Shown piece after piece: positions 8,248 through 17,113 of a DNA stretch of 64,000 nucleotides. The translations under genes and the position numbers were made by a program. This DNA comes from AV69 sp963742315 (GTDB lineage Bacteria > Verrucomicrobiota > Verrucomicrobiia > Chthoniobacterales > UBA10450). The stretch covers positions 248,001 to 312,000 of the forward strand of contig CAVULE010000015.1 of assembly GCA_963742315.1 (NCBI GenBank), given 5' to 3'. The notes beneath the pieces are model-generated. The model was given only the letters and a program-made list of their open reading frames with translations. It was not told where the DNA came from and made no database searches. Position 1 is the stretch's first letter, and each line of letters begins with the position of its first letter.

Positions 8248-9870
8248 TCAGCCGGCAGGAAGACCGGGACCAAACAGGCCAGAGCTTAGGACGTTATTAT
8301 TGAGATACCATATCACCGTCCGTCGCGTGCTTCCATTGTAAAGCAGGTAATCCGGATGGCCGTCGCCATTAAAGTCCGCCACCCCCACGACGGTCCAGCC
8401 AGCAGGAAGAGTGGGGCCGAACAGACCGGAGCTTCGAACGTTGTTGTTAAGATACCATATCGCCGTCTGTCGCGTGCTTGAGTTAAACAGGAGGTAATCC
8501 GGATGGCCATCGCCATTAAAGTCCGCCACGCCCACGACGCTCCAGCCAACAGGAAGAGTAGGCCCATTCAGGCCGGAGCTTAGAACGTTGTTGTTAAGAT
8601 ACCATATCGCCGTCTGTCGCGTGCTTGAACTAAACAGGAGGTAATCTGGATGGCCGTCGCCATTAAAGTCCGCCACGCCCACGACGCTCCAGCCAGCGGG
8701 AAGAGTAGGCCCATTCAGGCCGGAGCTGAAAACGTTGTTGTTAAGATACCATATCGCCGTCTGTCGCGTGCTTAAACTAAACAGGAGGTAATCTGGATGG
8801 CCGTCGCCATTAAAGTCGGCTACCCCTACCACGCTCCAGCCAGCAGGAAGAGTAGGCCCATTCAGGCCGGAGCTTAGAACGTTGTTGTTAAGATACCATA
8901 TCGCCGTCTGTCGCGTGCTTGAGTTAAACAGGAGGTAATCTGGATGGCCGTCCTGATTAAAGTCAACCACACCCACCACGCTCCAGCCTGCTGAAGACGT
9001 TGTTGGCGGATCGATAGCGATTCCTCCCGCTCCGCCGGGCACCCCTGCTACCGTTATCGGCACAGGATCCAGTACACCCTCAACACTCACAAATTCCACT
9101 ACGGAGTCACCAAACGTTACAAATAAATTGCCTTTAGAATCGAAGGCCAAATCATTAACGCCCGCGGTTGTGCTGGTACTCACAAAGAAAGTACTGACAA
9201 CTCCCGACGGGCTTATCTCAAGAATGGAGTTGGTAGCAACATCAGTAACAAAAAGATTTCCAACGCCGTCGAATGCAAGTCTGAAAGGATGCCCAACGCC
9301 CGAAGCAAACGTCGTCTGCTTTCCATTAGGGGTAAACTTTAAGATTGAGTTGCGATCGGGGTAGGCCAGATACAGGTTTCCCAACGAATCGAAGGCTAAC
9401 CCTTTCGGATGCGAAATGTTGGAGACAAAGACGCTGCTCTCTCCGTCCGGCGTAAATTTAAGAATCACTCCGTCACTGGCATTGGTATTCTCACTTTTCC
9501 GGGAGACAAAAAGATTCCCGGACGCATCGACGGCCATGCCGTCCACGTCTAAATCTGTGGCAATTGTTGTCTTAACGCCCATGGGTGTGATCTTCTTAAT
9601 AGAGTTAGCCTTGCCGTTGGCTACGAAAAGATTTCCGCTCGGATCGAATACCATCGTTTCGGGGTTCGAGATCGTTGCGAACGTGGTTTCAGTGAAAATG
9701 ATGTCGTCGGTAGAAGAGAATTCCAGAATGACGTCTTGCCGAAGGGCGCCAACAAGCAAGTTGGTCGCGGCGTATCCTATGTCCGAAAGGAACACCGTTG
9801 CTAAACAAACAACAGCGAATTTAAGATAGGTGGAGGCGTAGCTACGATTCACGCCCTTGTCCACATTCAT
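8248..9870 (-). CDS. Secreted NHL-type propeller protein with FG-GAP repeats
   Basis: Signal peptide (LKFAVVCLATVFLSDIGYA), then an NHL/SMP-30-like beta-propeller of repeated FDSLGNLYLAYPDRNSILKF-type blades (about residues 50-290). Five near-identical 49-residue FG-GAP/VCBS units follow (GWSVVGVADFNGDGHPDYLL then the STRQTAIWYLNNN block), ending GLPAG at a TGA where the repeat would have Trp. Start 9870 is preferred over 9897 because GAGGGTG lies just upstream. Extracellular, function unknown; the repeats are nearly identical to those of the gene at 36050-38014. The TGA may have truncated the protein. Confidence 0.8.
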   Translation of the reverse strand: MNVDKGVNRSYASTYLKFAVVCLATVFLSDIGYAATNLLVGALRQDVILEFSSTDDIIFTETTFATISNPETMVFDPSGNLFVANGKANSIKKITPMGVKTTIATDLDVDGMAVDASGNLFVSRKSENTNASDGVILKFTPDGESSVFVSNISHPKGLAFDSLGNLYLAYPDRNSILKFTPNGKQTTFASGVGHPFRLAFDGVGNLFVTDVATNSILEISPSGVVSTFFVSTSTTAGVNDLAFDSKGNLFVTFGDSVVEFVSVEGVLDPVPITVAGVPGGAGGIAIDPPTTSSAGWSVVGVVDFNQDGHPDYLLFNSSTRQTAIWYLNNNVLSSGLNGPTLPAGWSVVGVADFNGDGHPDYLLFSLSTRQTAIWYLNNNVFSSGLNGPTLPAGWSVVGVADFNGDGHPDYLLFSSSTRQTAIWYLNNNVLSSGLNGPTLPVGWSVVGVADFNGDGHPDYLLFNSSTRQTAIWYLNNNVRSSGLFGPTLPAGWTVVGVADFNGDGHPDYLLYNGSTRRTVIWYLNNNVLSSGLFGPGLPAG

Positions 9871-9893
9871 TCGTGACACCCTCTTTCGAAAGG

Positions 9894-12554
9894 TCACTTC
9901 TTGTACATCGGCACTTCGGGCAACTGAGGTGGCTGGACCAACTCCTCGTCCTCTTCGGTCGAGTTGAGAGGAGTACCGGCCGGCGTTACCAGATGCGCGG
10001 TCACGAAGATGACGAGATTACGCTTTATGTGCTGGTCGGCGTTGGTACGGAAAAGCCGTCCTACAAGCGGGATATCCCCAATAATCGGTGTTCTGTCTTC
10101 GGTTTTTTGCACGTCTTCGCGCATCAAGCCGCCCAGGACAACGGTAGAGCCGTCATAAACACTCACGCTGGTGGTAACTTTGCGTGTGCTAAAGATGGGC
10201 TGGTTAATAACGTTGGGAGTAATTACTGAGGCCGGCGAGGTAATGATACCGCCAGTCAGAGTGTTCAGGATAGAACTTGATGGAGATAGGATCGGGCTGC
10301 CATAGTTAATGAAACCTTCGAACTCGACGACTTGAGGCACCAAATTCAGATCGATGGTTACCCCGTCGGGTCCCACGACTGGCTCTACTTCCAGGGTGAC
10401 CCCGGTGTTGCGAGTTTCAAATGCGGTCGGCGTAGTCGGCGTAACGGGAGTTGTGCCACTGTTTCCTACAGGAATGAGCGTACCGGTAGACTGGCCACTA
10501 AAGCTGCCAACCGTTTGCGGAATTTGCGGCGGCTGAAATTGCGTGGGATAGCGGAACTCGCGGACAATTTCAATTACTGCGCGCTGACCGCTCTTGGTAG
10601 TGACACTGGGCGCTGACAGCAGGTCGATTCCCTTTTTCTGATTCAAGCCGCGAATAACCGCCTGGAAGGTGGCGTTTCCGATGGTGCCGCTAAGCCCGAA
10701 AAATCCTGGGGCAACTTGCTGTTGCCCTGTTGTTCCAGCGATCAAAGCATCGATCGCGTTCTGAGTGATCGCAAATGTTCCGCTACGATTCCCAGCAGTA
10801 ACCGGATCTTGGCCGACCGGAATAGTGCCAGCGGCGTTCGTAAACGGAAAATTGCTAGCCAAAACCGGGACGCCGCTTCCGGCAGTTCCTCCACTTACGG
10901 CTAGGTTGCCGGGAATATTGAAGGGGGCCAGGAGCCAATCAAAACCAAGTTCCTTGAGGTTAGTTTGCGTGATTTCGACAAATTTCGACTCGATCTGGAC
11001 TTGCTTGGGGCCGGCAACATTCGATTGTTCAACGAGCGCATCTACTAATTCCAAATTATCGATCGTGTTGCGCACAATCAGACGGCTGCTTTGGGGCAGG
11101 AAGTGCGCACTTGCTCCGGGAGGGAATGGCACGCCCTGGCTCTCCAAAAACTCGCGGGCGCCTTCGCGATTGACGAGTAGCTGGCCGCCAGTCGATTCCT
11201 GAGTATCCTTGGCAGTTCCGGTGGGGCCACCGCCAACCTTCGTCGGTCCCTGGTTGAGTGAGCTCACGCCTACGTTCACTGTGTTGCTGATGAATCCAGG
11301 CGGGACACGATATTCTTTTGTCGTTAGCTCGTTGCTTTGCTCGCTCAGGGGGAGAATCAGGATGGCGTAGGGCTCGACCTTGACTTTCAAGCCGGCCTGG
11401 CTGGCGATGTAACGCAACGCTTCTCCTAACGGAATTTGGTTCAAAGTAAGAGTAATTCGGGCTTCAGCAGGGTTAACTGGCGGAAGCGAAGGAGTCGCCG
11501 GTGTTACCACGGGCGCGGCAGTTGCGACACCAGCGGCAGGCGGTGGCGCGTTTTCGCCCGCCGGCAATGCCGGTGTTTCAACCGTGGTCGTGGCCGTTAC
11601 CGGAGCGGGCTCGCTCGAGCGGCCAAAGGAATGTAGGCGCAGAACAATATCGACGCCGCGACGTCCTTCCGTTGCAGGATCGTTCGCCGCCGCCTGCTGA
11701 CGCAGGAAATCAATGGCTTCGCGAATACTGGCATCGCGAAATTCGATGCGCGGAATAATGATGCTATCGAGTTTGTTGCGGATGCGCGCGGTATTACTGG
11801 CGTCGCGAGCGCCTACGCTCTCGATCGGCCCGACGCCTGTTCCATATTGGCGGACTGGTTGTTCCCAACCCTGCTCGACCTGCCACAGGGCGCGACCCCG
11901 TGTCTCGTTATAGGCCTGAACGCCGTACTGATATTTGGTGTTGTCGATCCGTTCCTGCCCCTTGCGCGCCGCGGTGTTGTAGGGATCAAGATTGAGCACC
12001 TGATCATAACGTTTCATCGCCATATCGTAGCGGCCCGATTGATAAAATCCTTCCGCTTCCGTTAGCAGCTTTTTCACTTCTTCGACTTTAGCGAGGAACT
12101 TTGGCCCCACGGTCTTGTTGATGTAACCGGGATCGTGCAGATGGGTGAGCAAGGTGCGGGCTTCGCGGCAATTCGGATTGTAGGGGTCGCTCAAAATTTC
12201 ATTTAGGATTACCTCAGACTCCTCGTATTTACCCTCAGCAATGCGTTGTTCGGCCAGTTTCACCCCGCTTTCGCAGAAGCCACCGAGCGCGGCCGAATAC
12301 GATTTCCCGGCGACGGCGGAATCCGGCAGATAGCGTAGCGCCGCGCGAAAATCGTCATGCGCCTGGGCGTACTGTTTGGCGTGCAGCTCCGCTTGCGCGC
12401 GGGCCAGGACTTCTTCGCCGCGCGGAATGGCAGCCTGCCGACGGGCAGCTTCGCGATCAGCAATTTTGTTAACACTTTGCGCTTGCACGGCCGTGGGCAG
12501 GCAAAGGATCAATCCCGACATGATGAGCCGGAGAACGACGGAGGGTTTTTTCAT
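9894..12554 (-). CDS. Type IV pilus-like secretin (Amuc_1098-like)
   Basis: Outer-membrane secretin, 886 residues. It has a signal peptide (LIMSGLILCLPTAVQA), a TPR-like helical region (about 30-230, e.g. AEGFYQSGRYDMAMKRYDQV), an STN/N0-like segment (IEFRDASIREAIDFLRQQ) and a second N-domain (LTLNQIPLGEALRYIASQ). The C-terminal secretin gate includes KKGIDLLSAPSVTTKSGQ, VYDGSTVVLGGLMRED and TPIIGDIPLVGRLFR. The N-terminal TPR extension and the following gene order match the Akkermansia Amuc_1098 family. It is the last gene of the five-gene block and should form the pore for a pilus or secretion apparatus. Confidence 0.9.
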   Translation of the reverse strand: MKKPSVVLRLIMSGLILCLPTAVQAQSVNKIADREAARRQAAIPRGEEVLARAQAELHAKQYAQAHDDFRAALRYLPDSAVAGKSYSAALGGFCESGVKLAEQRIAEGKYEESEVILNEILSDPYNPNCREARTLLTHLHDPGYINKTVGPKFLAKVEEVKKLLTEAEGFYQSGRYDMAMKRYDQVLNLDPYNTAARKGQERIDNTKYQYGVQAYNETRGRALWQVEQGWEQPVRQYGTGVGPIESVGARDASNTARIRNKLDSIIIPRIEFRDASIREAIDFLRQQAAANDPATEGRRGVDIVLRLHSFGRSSEPAPVTATTTVETPALPAGENAPPPAAGVATAAPVVTPATPSLPPVNPAEARITLTLNQIPLGEALRYIASQAGLKVKVEPYAILILPLSEQSNELTTKEYRVPPGFISNTVNVGVSSLNQGPTKVGGGPTGTAKDTQESTGGQLLVNREGAREFLESQGVPFPPGASAHFLPQSSRLIVRNTIDNLELVDALVEQSNVAGPKQVQIESKFVEITQTNLKELGFDWLLAPFNIPGNLAVSGGTAGSGVPVLASNFPFTNAAGTIPVGQDPVTAGNRSGTFAITQNAIDALIAGTTGQQQVAPGFFGLSGTIGNATFQAVIRGLNQKKGIDLLSAPSVTTKSGQRAVIEIVREFRYPTQFQPPQIPQTVGSFSGQSTGTLIPVGNSGTTPVTPTTPTAFETRNTGVTLEVEPVVGPDGVTIDLNLVPQVVEFEGFINYGSPILSPSSSILNTLTGGIITSPASVITPNVINQPIFSTRKVTTSVSVYDGSTVVLGGLMREDVQKTEDRTPIIGDIPLVGRLFRTNADQHIKRNLVIFVTAHLVTPAGTPLNSTEEDEELVQPPQLPEVPMYKK

Positions 12555-12565
12555 AGCGACAGGTT

Positions 12566-13507
12566 TTACTGACTGAGCAGACCGATTTCAATCGGTGTAT
12601 CGGGCTTTTGACTACTCACGATCACCGCTTTAGCCGGCTGAACATCTATTAGTTTGTATCTAATGTCCCCCTGCGGTGGCAATGAAAATTCCTGATCTTT
12701 TTTGACTACAAACTCGCGGCGTTCTCTCCAGGAATAGACGAAGGTCGCGACTGATTCCGGGGAAATCGCCACTTTTTCCTTTACTAAAGTCAACTGATCG
12801 TGCGTTTCGGTATTCTCCAGGGTTAACTCCGACACATCGATGTCGGTGCCATATTTGTCCTTGGCTGTCTTCTCCGTGAACTTTGCCACCCGGAAATGCG
12901 TACCGGCGATGGTGTCGCCGATTTTCACAAACTGGGTCGGTTGCGTTAGATCGATGGTGTTAATACCAAAGGTATCTTCGGTGCGGGAGGCAAAGACGAG
13001 GCGAAACGGCTCCTGCGAAAACGATTTTAGTTTTAGTTTCGTTAGGTAATCCGGATGCGAATTGCGGTCGATCGGGTTGGTGTGTCCCTGCCATTCGTCG
13101 AAGTTAGTGAAACCGTCGCCGTCCGGATCCTGTTCCAAGACGTCGGCGTCGGCGATGGGCAGGCTGAACTGCTCGATCCATTCATTCGGCACCGGCGGAT
13201 GTACCTCGGTAGTGTGCAGGGTTGCGGGCTGTCCGTCCGTGCCGATGAAATGTTTCTCCGGAACAAAAAGCCCGGAACGGCCGCCAAAGGTCCATTGCGA
13301 CGGCTGCCGCAATTTTTGTAAGGCATCTTCAACCTCCTTCGCTTTGCCAGGCGGCGAAGCGGGCCGTTGCGGGGGGTGGGATTGCAGCTCAGCGAATTGC
13401 GATTGGAACCCAATCGCGCGCTGGAATATGCAAAACGCGCTCACCAGCAGGATCGCGACCCCCGCGATCAGAACGACGCGCTCGTAATTTTTTTGCAACC
13501 AGTCCAT
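12566..13507 (-). CDS. Amuc_1099-like pilus locus protein
   Basis: 313 residues with one N-terminal membrane anchor (VVLIAGVAILLVSAFCIF) and a large periplasmic part. A thrombospondin type 3-like calcium segment is visible (LEQDPDGDGFTNFDEWQG, then TNPIDRNSHPD). The C-terminal half is beta-rich with no recognised enzyme motif. Length, topology and position between the secretin and the Amuc_1100-like gene match Amuc_1099. Probably an inner-membrane assembly or alignment subunit; this role is inferred from context. It is 11 bp upstream of the secretin start. Confidence 0.75.
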   Translation of the reverse strand: MDWLQKNYERVVLIAGVAILLVSAFCIFQRAIGFQSQFAELQSHPPQRPASPPGKAKEVEDALQKLRQPSQWTFGGRSGLFVPEKHFIGTDGQPATLHTTEVHPPVPNEWIEQFSLPIADADVLEQDPDGDGFTNFDEWQGHTNPIDRNSHPDYLTKLKLKSFSQEPFRLVFASRTEDTFGINTIDLTQPTQFVKIGDTIAGTHFRVAKFTEKTAKDKYGTDIDVSELTLENTETHDQLTLVKEKVAISPESVATFVYSWRERREFVVKKDQEFSLPPQGDIRYKLIDVQPAKAVIVSSQKPDTPIEIGLLSQ

Positions 13508-13637
13508 CAGCGGAGTCTCATGCTCAGGCTCGTGCTCGTAAGCCGCTCTCGTGTCATTCCGAGCGCAGTCGAGGAATCTCTAACTATTTTCTGCTCGATA
13601 GAACTGAGATTAAGAGGAAGAGGAAGGACAAGGGTCA
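13508..13637. repeat. Dispersed repeat between two pilus-locus genes
   Basis: The gap holds a half-copy of a dispersed element (GTCATTCCGAGCGCAGTCGA, about 13553-13580). Related copies occur at 18470-18500, 25638-25764 and 50547-50628. No gene or terminator is evident, so the operon probably reads through. Confidence 0.55.
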
Positions 13638-14561
13638 TCACAGTCTGAAATTAACGAGCTCGACTCGGGCCGAGAGATCGATGTGTTCGTTGCCGACAAT
13701 GAAATTTAACGGCCCAGCCGGGGTGGCTGCTGGCGCCGGGCTGACACCAGCTGGCACGACCGGCGTTGGAAGTGGGATCGCCGCGCCAGCTCCGGCAGCG
13801 GTTTCACGAGGTGGTCCCTTGTCCTTCTGGTTCTTAACATAGATCGCGCGAATGATGAAAAATTGTTCGTTGTCTGCCGAGATCTGATTGAGAACTCTGC
13901 GTCCGGCCGTCGGCGATGCCGAGACTGCGAACTCGACCGTGCGTTGCTCGATCAATTTCAGGCCGGGCGAAGGCTTCGAGGGAGTCCGTGGCGTTGCGGC
14001 AGGAGCCGGGCTAGTCCCCGTCGCTGTCCCCGGATGTGAGAGTCGATGAAACGCTGTGATGGCATCAACCCGCGCCTCGATAATCGTATTCAATAAGAGC
14101 TGAACTTGCGAAAGTTCCTGGCCAAGCGCCGGCGCCTCTTCCGGAGAGGGCAACGATGAAACGAATTCATCGAAACCGAGAAAGAAATTGGCCGGCAGTT
14201 TTACCCGATTATTTCGGGCGTTCTCCGCCGTGTGGATTATCGCCTGGCGCAAACGCGTCTGGAATTCGTTCGGGGCTAACGGCGCTTCCGTCAACATGCG
14301 TGTCTTCAGCTCGGCTTTCAGCTTGTCCAAAGTGGCTTTGTAATTGTCGAGATACGTTTTCATTTTGCCCACGTTTGGCGCGCTTGGATACGGGTTACCG
14401 CTTTCCAAGCGGGTTTGTTCGGCAGCCGATTCTCGATATTTCGCCATCGCATCTTCGTAGCTGCCTTTCGTCCACCAAAGCAAAGCCGCGGCAAGGAGGA
14501 GGGCGCCACCTGCAATGGCGATAAACGCGCTCCAAAACGGATTTTCGCGAAACCAATTCAT
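13638..14561 (-). CDS. Amuc_1100-like (PilO-like) pilus locus protein
   Basis: 307 residues with a single N-terminal membrane helix (FIAIAGGALLLAAALLWW), a periplasmic coiled-coil stretch (YKATLDKLKAELKTRML), a globular part and an Ala/Pro-rich segment (PAATPAGPLN) near the end. Layout and position agree with Amuc_1100, whose known structure resembles PilO/PilN-type periplasmic domains. It overlaps the PilM-like gene by four bases (ATGA), which indicates translational coupling. Likely an inner-membrane platform component of a pilus-like machine. Confidence 0.8.
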   Translation of the reverse strand: MNWFRENPFWSAFIAIAGGALLLAAALLWWTKGSYEDAMAKYRESAAEQTRLESGNPYPSAPNVGKMKTYLDNYKATLDKLKAELKTRMLTEAPLAPNEFQTRLRQAIIHTAENARNNRVKLPANFFLGFDEFVSSLPSPEEAPALGQELSQVQLLLNTIIEARVDAITAFHRLSHPGTATGTSPAPAATPRTPSKPSPGLKLIEQRTVEFAVSASPTAGRRVLNQISADNEQFFIIRAIYVKNQKDKGPPRETAAGAGAAIPLPTPVVPAGVSPAPAATPAGPLNFIVGNEHIDLSARVELVNFRL

Positions 14562-16327
14562 GGCAATGCCAAGGGTTGTTTTAGGTCAAGCTGAAGCTCG
14601 TAGGGAAATGCCCACTCATTGTTGTTCGGCATGGTGGGCTTGATCGCCAGTTGCTGATTCTTGGGGTCAATCTTGAAAAAAGGTGAGCCCACCAGGTTCT
14701 TGAAATAATCGACCACCACTTCCTGTTGCCGGGCGTTCCACAAGTACAATCCGCGAACAAGCAATCCGTCAATCGCCGGCCCGCTCTGCGCGCGTCCGCC
14801 GGCAGCACGCGTGCCCGTAATCGGCGTTGCCGCCGGTTCGGCCGCGGCAGCCGCTGCACCCGGCAGCGCCGTAACTGCGCCGATAGCCGGTTTTCCATTG
14901 GACAACGGAATCAGTTCTGTGACCCAGATATTTTCCTTTGGCAATCGGGCGTTGAGGTCTTCCAACACCTGCGGCCAAAAACTGCGCGCATTGACGGCCT
15001 CCAGCAGCGGCGAGGCAACGCCATCGAGAGTAGTTGCCCCTTTGCGAATACCATCAATCCGCGTTTGAAAACCACGGAGCGAAGCCACTTTCGCATCCAC
15101 CTGCTCCTTAGCCGCGCTCAAGACCCCTGCGGCGTGCATATAAAAAACGCTCCAGCCGAGCAAAGCCGCAATCACACACGTCGCCGCGCCAATCAGGAAT
15201 GGACGTCGCCGCTCAACTTCGTGGGCGCGGATAACGCTGGCCGGGCGCAGGTTTAATTCCATTGGGCAACTCGCGACCGCACGCAAACCCAGACCAACGA
15301 GTTCGCCGAGAAGATGGGCTGATCGCGCAATCTGTCGTGCATCCGCCTCCTTCGCGATGGCGACATTGCGCACGGGATTAAAGAATTCGATCGGCAGCTG
15401 CAATTTCTCTTGAAAAAATTCGCGCATATACGGCATCCCCGAACTTCCGCCGCAGAGGTAGATTCGCGCCGGCGCTTTGCCCTGCTGCTGCGATCGATAA
15501 TGGCTGATCGACCGCATAATTTCAGCATGCAGACGCGTCATGGTGCTCCGGATGATTTTCGACATCCGCGCGATGTCCAAATCAGCGGGATCGGCGTAAG
15601 CCCCCCCGAGACTGACGAAGCCGCTCTCTCTTTTGCGCGTTTCCGCGGCGGCAAAAGGCTCATTGAATTCTCTTGCCAGAGCTGTCGTAATTGAGCTGCC
15701 GCCGATTGGCACGCTGCGCGAAAAAATTTTGCCCGGCTCAATGAAGAGCAGATTGGTGGTGCGAGCGCCGATATCGACCACGAGCGACGAATCGGCCACA
15801 TCGCTGTAGTTGTAACGAAAGGCGTTGTAGAGCCCCATGTTCGCCACCCCGATCACCCTCGGTCGAAGCCCTGCCGCCTCTACCGCAGCGTTGATTCCTT
15901 CAAGCAAATCGGATTTGATCGCGACGAGGACGACCTGCAATTGCTCATCCGCCCCGCCACCGACGAGTTGATAATCCCAAACCACTTCGTCAATCGGGAA
16001 CGGCACGTTCTGTTGCGCTTCGAAAGCAATGATGCGATCGATTTTCTCCTCCTCTACGGAGGGCAACTTCACGAACCGCGCGAAAACCGATTGTCCAGCG
16101 ACGGCGTAATTTACGTCCGCGCTTTTTATCGCGAGTTCGTTCAATATTTCGCGGATTGTGGCGGTGATTTGCGCATGCCGAATCGGCTCCCCCGGATTCT
16201 CGATCGCAAGGTCGCGCCGTTTGTAATCGCGAAGCACCAGTCCGCCGCCACTTTGCGGACGAAAATCTGCTACCGAAATCGCCTGCGACCCGAGGTTAAG
16301 AGTAAAAATGCGAGCTACCCCGGGCAT
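14558..16327 (-). CDS. PilM-PilN fusion-like protein (Amuc_1101-like)
   Basis: The N-terminal ~350 residues are a PilM-type actin-like ATPase: phosphate-loop region SLVVDIGARTTNLLF, IGGSSITTALAREF, and the later nucleotide segment ARIYLCGGSSGMPYM. A membrane helix follows near residue 375-400 (FLIGAATCVIAALLGWSVFY), then a PilN-like periplasmic domain (ARSFWPQVLEDLNARLPKEN). In classical pilus systems PilM and PilN are separate; here they are one 589-residue chain, as in Amuc_1101. It lies second in the block and should couple cytoplasmic and periplasmic parts of the assembly platform. Confidence 0.85.
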   Translation of the reverse strand: MPGVARIFTLNLGSQAISVADFRPQSGGGLVLRDYKRRDLAIENPGEPIRHAQITATIREILNELAIKSADVNYAVAGQSVFARFVKLPSVEEEKIDRIIAFEAQQNVPFPIDEVVWDYQLVGGGADEQLQVVLVAIKSDLLEGINAAVEAAGLRPRVIGVANMGLYNAFRYNYSDVADSSLVVDIGARTTNLLFIEPGKIFSRSVPIGGSSITTALAREFNEPFAAAETRKRESGFVSLGGAYADPADLDIARMSKIIRSTMTRLHAEIMRSISHYRSQQQGKAPARIYLCGGSSGMPYMREFFQEKLQLPIEFFNPVRNVAIAKEADARQIARSAHLLGELVGLGLRAVASCPMELNLRPASVIRAHEVERRRPFLIGAATCVIAALLGWSVFYMHAAGVLSAAKEQVDAKVASLRGFQTRIDGIRKGATTLDGVASPLLEAVNARSFWPQVLEDLNARLPKENIWVTELIPLSNGKPAIGAVTALPGAAAAAAEPAATPITGTRAAGGRAQSGPAIDGLLVRGLYLWNARQQEVVVDYFKNLVGSPFFKIDPKNQQLAIKPTMPNNNEWAFPYELQLDLKQPLALP

Positions 16328-16540
16328 GATTCAAAAGTTCCAAATCCCAAACCCAAATCCCAGTGAAATCTGAACCTCCAATTCTCAACACCGGTCACGC
16401 AGGGGCGTTCTCGTTTCTTCATTTAAAGATTCTGGGTCTTTTGCACCTTGAGTCTTCATTTTGCCACGTCTTGTGCATTGGAATCCAGAAGGCATTTGCA
16501 TTTTGGGGGATTGGGGATTTGAAATAGAAACTTCCGCGCG
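16328..16540. other. Low-complexity spacer within the pilus block
   Basis: This 213-bp gap separates the Amuc_1102-like and PilM-like genes. It contains GGGATTTGG-type tracts at both ends (16335-16360 and 16503-16525), which look like arms of a dispersed element. No gene or T-rich terminator is seen. Confidence 0.45.
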
Positions 16541-17113
16541 CTAGCGCGGCGTTTTTATTTGGCAGTAGCGGTCCCAGTACAAGGGCATAAAGGGAGTTTC
16601 GTTCTTATTCAGGACCAACCCCCCGACTTGCGGCAAAGTCGCGTACCATTGCGGCGCCGCTCGCTGCGCGCTTATCTCATCTTTCAGCGCGCCCTGCTGA
16701 ATAAGCTGAACCGCGGTATTTTGCACCGCATTGTTGGTAACGGTTCGGCCAAGCATCAAACGCTGCAATGTCTTGGGCGTAACGTACATGACAGAACGGT
16801 TTTCACGGCCTGCCGGAATGTTCACGTGCGTAACCTCGCCGGTCAGCAATTTGCCATTAACCAGGATGAAGTATTTCAGCGTCAATTCATCGGTAAACTC
16901 AGGCGCGCAGGCAAAGGTTGCTTCCACTTCCAGCCAGCGCTCGCGCTGGTCGGCCTGGAACTGCTCCGCGCCGGTATAAGTGAACTGCGGCGAAGAAATG
17001 AAGTTGGTGCTGATTTTCAGCAACTGAAAATCTACCGTGCCCCGAGGTTGCGCCATTGCCGTCGCTACACCGGCCGAGACAACGATCGCACTAATTAAAA
17101 TCGTTCGTTTCAT
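16541..17113 (-). CDS. Amuc_1102-like pilus locus protein
   Basis: 190 residues with a signal peptide (ILISAIVVSAGVATAMA). The mature part looks like an Ig-like beta domain (WLEVEATFACAPEFTDELTL, KYFILVNGKLLTGEVTHVNI) with a conserved PLYWDRY-type end. Size and position upstream of the PilM-like gene match Amuc_1102. Probably periplasmic or secreted; the exact role is unknown. Its ATG overlaps the end of the UDP-glucuronate decarboxylase gene by four bases, so the two are probably translationally coupled. Confidence 0.75.
   Translation of the reverse strand: MKRTILISAIVVSAGVATAMAQPRGTVDFQLLKISTNFISSPQFTYTGAEQFQADQRERWLEVEATFACAPEFTDELTLKYFILVNGKLLTGEVTHVNIPAGRENRSVMYVTPKTLQRLMLGRTVTNNAVQNTAVQLIQQGALKDEISAQRAAPQWYATLPQVGGLVLNKNETPFMPLYWDRYCQIKTPR

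Noticed and set aside
8248..8250. UGA read as Trp or selenocysteine in the FG-GAP genes
   Set aside because: TGA is a normal stop in many genes here (for example purF and purL), there is no SECIS-like hairpin, and the sequence after the TGA is not the expected repeat.
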